DNA from: an uncultured Polaribacter sp.
GTDB lineage: Bacteria; Bacteroidota; Bacteroidia; Flavobacteriales; Flavobacteriaceae
Assembly: GCA_937936695.1 (NCBI GenBank)
Contig: CALHCK010000132.1
Coordinates: forward strand, 1 to 7,731
DNA: 7,731 bases
Direction of reading: 5' to 3'
A program made the translations under genes and the position numbers. Positions 5,591 through 7,731 of the stretch are shown one piece after another. Position 1 is the stretch's first letter, and every line of letters begins with the position of its first letter. Below the pieces are notes generated by a model that saw only the letters and a program-made list of their open reading frames with translations, ran no database searches and was not told the DNA's origin.

Positions 5591-5827
5591 TTACTTTACT
5601 AAGCTATTTTTTATAGTTTCAAAATCCTCTTTGTATTCCCAGTATATCCATCGTCCATCTACATAATCTGTTAAAATATATTTTTCACTTATAGATTTAA
5701 TTCTAGAAACTTCAATTAGCTTTTTACCAAACTTTTCGGCAGGTACTTTTACTATAATTTCTTTGTTATTTTTATCATATCCATGAGATATAACATAACT
5801 ACCCAAATGCACTTCTATAAACTTCAT
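5591..5827 (-). CDS. Small uncharacterised protein in the methionine cluster
   Basis: I do not recognise this 78-residue protein. It has no signal peptide, membrane segment or cysteine. Alternating hydrophobic residues (MKFIEVHLGSYVIS, EIIVKVP) suggest beta-strands. They are followed by LIEVSRIKSI, KYILTDYVDG, then aromatic RWIYWEYKE, and a short C-terminal helix. The order of strands with a final helix loosely recalls small FlbD-like proteins, which is only a shape resemblance. It begins 7 nt after the metH stop, and its TAA is followed after one base by the ATG of the MTHFR-like gene. Translational coupling to both is therefore likely, and this tight packing is the main evidence that it is a real gene. 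A structural or regulatory partner of its neighbours is plausible but not shown. Confidence 0.75.
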   Translation of the reverse strand: MKFIEVHLGSYVISHGYDKNNKEIIVKVPAEKFGKKLIEVSRIKSISEKYILTDYVDGRWIYWEYKEDFETIKNSLVK

Positions 5828-5834
5828 ATATATT

Positions 5835-7731
5835 TTACTCAGCTAAATTAGGGTGTAACCACTTTCTAGCTTTTTCTTTCTTTATCCCTTTTCTTTCAGA
5901 ATAATCTGTTACCTGATCGTCTGTAATTTTACCTAAACCAAAGTATTTAGCTTCTTTATTTGCAAAATAGTAACCAGATACTGCTGCCGCAGGCCACATT
6001 GCTAAACTTTCTGTTAAGCTAACTCCTATTTGTTCTTTTATATCTAGTAATTCCCAAATAGTTTCTTTTTCTAAATGATCAGGACAAGCAGGGTATCCTG
6101 GTGCAGGACGTATTCCTTTGTAACTTTCTTTTATTAAATCATCGTTAGTCAACTGTTCACTTTCATCATAACCCCAATGTAAAGTTCTAACTTTTTTATG
6201 CAAGTACTCTGCAAAAGCCTCTGCAAATCTATCTGCAATTGCTTGCGCCATAATTGCATTATAATCATCTTCTTTAGCTTTGTAACTATCTGCCAATTCT
6301 TGAGCTCCAAAAATAGCTACACAAAAAGCACCAATATAATCTGTTTTATTAGTTTCTTTTGGAGCAATAAAATCTGATAACGCAATATTAGGAATACCTT
6401 CTCTTTTCTTTAATTGCTGACGAAGTGTTCTAAAAACAGCTATTTCTTTTCCTTTTTTCTTAACAGAAATATCATCTTCATTAATCGTATTTGCTTCAAA
6501 CAAACCAAAAATACCTTTTGGTTTTAGTAGTTGCTTTGCAATAATTTCTTCAATCATTACCTGTGCTTCTTCATACATTATAGAAGCCTGCTCCCCTACT
6601 ACTTTATCTGTTAAAATATCCGGAAATTTACCATGTAAATCCCAACTTCTAAAAAACGGACTCCAATCTATAAAAGGTACTAATTCTTTTAAACTTAATT
6701 GTTCTAAAGTTTGAATACCTAATTGTTTTGGTTTTACTATTTCAGAAGTTTCCCAGTCTATTTTATATTTTCTTTTACGAGCTTCATCTATAGAAATATA
6801 AGATTTTTCTTTACCTCGTTTTAAAAACTTGGTTCTAAATTCTTCGTAATCTTTCTTTAGTTTTGCTACGTACTCATGAGATGTTTTTTTGTTTAACAAA
6901 TCTCCTACCACAGTAACGGCTCTAGATGCATCATTTACATGCACTACCGCATTCTCATATTGTGTATCTATTTTAACAGCCGTATGTGCTTTAGATGTTG
7001 TTGCTCCACCAATTAATAATGGTACTTCAAATTTTTGAAGTTGCATCTCTTTTGCTAAATACACCATTTCATCTAAAGACGGTGTAATTAAACCAGATAA
7101 ACCTATAGCATCTACACGCTCTTTAATTGCTGTTTCTATAATTTTTTCTGGAGGTACCATAACTCCCATATCTACAATTTCGTAGTTATTACAAGCCAGT
7201 ACAACACTTACTATATTTTTACCAATATCATGTACGTCTCCTTTAACAGTAGCCATTAATATTTTACCTACAGGCTCTTGTTTATCTCCTTTTTCTGCTT
7301 CTATATATGGGTTTAAATATCCCACAGCTTTTTTCATTACACGAGCAGATTTTACTACCTGAGGTAAAAACATTTTTCCTGCCCCAAATAAATCTCCAAC
7401 CACATTCATTCCAATCATTAAATGGCCTTCTATTACCTCAATTGGTTTTGCGGCTTCTTGTCTTGCCTGCTCTACATCTTCAATAATATATGCATCTATA
7501 CCTTTAACTAAAGCATGTGTAATACGCTCTTGCAATGGTTTTTCTCTCCAAGATAAATCTAATGTTTTTTCTTTTTTAGAACCTTTTACCGTTTCTGCAA
7601 AATCTAGTAATCTTTCCGTAGCATCTTCTCTTCTATCTAAAATTACATCTTCTATATGCTCTAATAAATCTTTAGGTATATCATCATACACCTCTAACAT
7701 TGCTGGGTTTACAATACCCATATTTAAACCA
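5835..7731 (-). CDS. metH: Cobalamin-dependent methionine synthase, B12-binding and activation domains (5' end beyond window)
   Basis: The frame runs off the right edge: codons for Gly-Leu-Asn precede the first Met at 7721, giving GLNMGIVNPAML, which matches an internal stretch of MetH. The Met is therefore not the start. Numbering from that Met, residues 1-50 are the end of the pterin-binding domain, and about 52-140 the helical cap domain. Residues about 150-275 are the B12 domain, with G-D162-V-H164-D-I-G167 (DxHxxG), where His164 is the lower cobalt ligand. Residues about 320-628 are the activation domain, with RPAPGYPACPDH (538-549) binding S-adenosylmethionine, and ESLAMWPAAAVSGYYF (571-586). 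The enzyme transfers the methyl group of 5-methyl-THF to homocysteine. In many Bacteroidota the homocysteine-binding domain is a separate upstream gene; whether that holds here lies outside the window. It leads a tight cluster ending in metF. Confidence 0.97.
   Translation of the reverse strand, partial: GLNMGIVNPAMLEVYDDIPKDLLEHIEDVILDRREDATERLLDFAETVKGSKKEKTLDLSWREKPLQERITHALVKGIDAYIIEDVEQARQEAAKPIEVIEGHLMIGMNVVGDLFGAGKMFLPQVVKSARVMKKAVGYLNPYIEAEKGDKQEPVGKILMATVKGDVHDIGKNIVSVVLACNNYEIVDMGVMVPPEKIIETAIKERVDAIGLSGLITPSLDEMVYLAKEMQLQKFEVPLLIGGATTSKAHTAVKIDTQYENAVVHVNDASRAVTVVGDLLNKKTSHEYVAKLKKDYEEFRTKFLKRGKEKSYISIDEARKRKYKIDWETSEIVKPKQLGIQTLEQLSLKELVPFIDWSPFFRSWDLHGKFPDILTDKVVGEQASIMYEEAQVMIEEIIAKQLLKPKGIFGLFEANTINEDDISVKKKGKEIAVFRTLRQQLKKREGIPNIALSDFIAPKETNKTDYIGAFCVAIFGAQELADSYKAKEDDYNAIMAQAIADRFAEAFAEYLHKKVRTLHWGYDESEQLTNDDLIKESYKGIRPAPGYPACPDHLEKETIWELLDIKEQIGVSLTESLAMWPAAAVSGYYFANKEAKYFGLGKITDDQVTDYSERKGIKKEKARKWLHPNLAE

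Noticed and set aside
7719..7721. Start of metH at this ATG
   Set aside because: Codons for Gly-Leu-Asn continue in frame to the window edge and complete an internal MetH motif, so the gene begins outside the window.

Overview
This is an AT-rich chromosomal window, most likely from a marine-type member of the Flavobacteriaceae (Bacteroidota). The support is the low-GC coding style, the absence of Shine-Dalgarno-like leaders, Bacteroidota-type promoters (TTTG, 19 nt, TAnnTTTG before tRNA-Asp), a split-type MetH followed by metF, and a GC-rich intergenic repeat of a kind I recall from this family. The genus cannot be named from the window alone.

The window falls into two parts that meet at a tRNA-Asp(GTC) gene at 1837-1910 (minus strand). 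The left part (1 to about 1790, genes on the plus strand) looks like the end of an integrated mobile element. It holds the 3' end of an unrecognised gene, a small helix-turn-helix/excisionase-like protein, and a replication initiator resembling the gene II/CRI proteins of filamentous phages, overlapping the HTH gene by one base. Then comes about 285 nt of non-coding DNA with direct repeats built around GTTGCC, ending at the tRNA 3' end. The tRNA 3' end is a common target of integrases, so the repeats may be recombinase or initiator sites. No integrase and no second attachment copy are inside the window.

The right part (about 1795-7731, all minus strand) is ordinary chromosome. Read in the direction of transcription (right to left) it has the 5'-truncated B12-binding and activation part of methionine synthase (metH), a 78-residue protein of unknown function, a divergent methylenetetrahydrofolate-reductase-like protein, a GC-rich repeat, metF, thioredoxin (trxA) with two tandem terminators, a DUF58 protein, and tRNA-Asp with its own promoter and terminator.

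MetF makes 5-methyl-tetrahydrofolate, which MetH uses to methylate homocysteine, so metH through metF forms a methionine/one-carbon cluster. The most interesting member is the MTHFR-like paralogue. It keeps the overall fold pattern and several active-site segments, but it has Gly and Thr where true MetF has its catalytic Glu and conserved LRGD Asp. Together with the 78-residue protein, separated from it by one base, it may be an uncharacterised accessory module of flavobacterial methionine synthesis.
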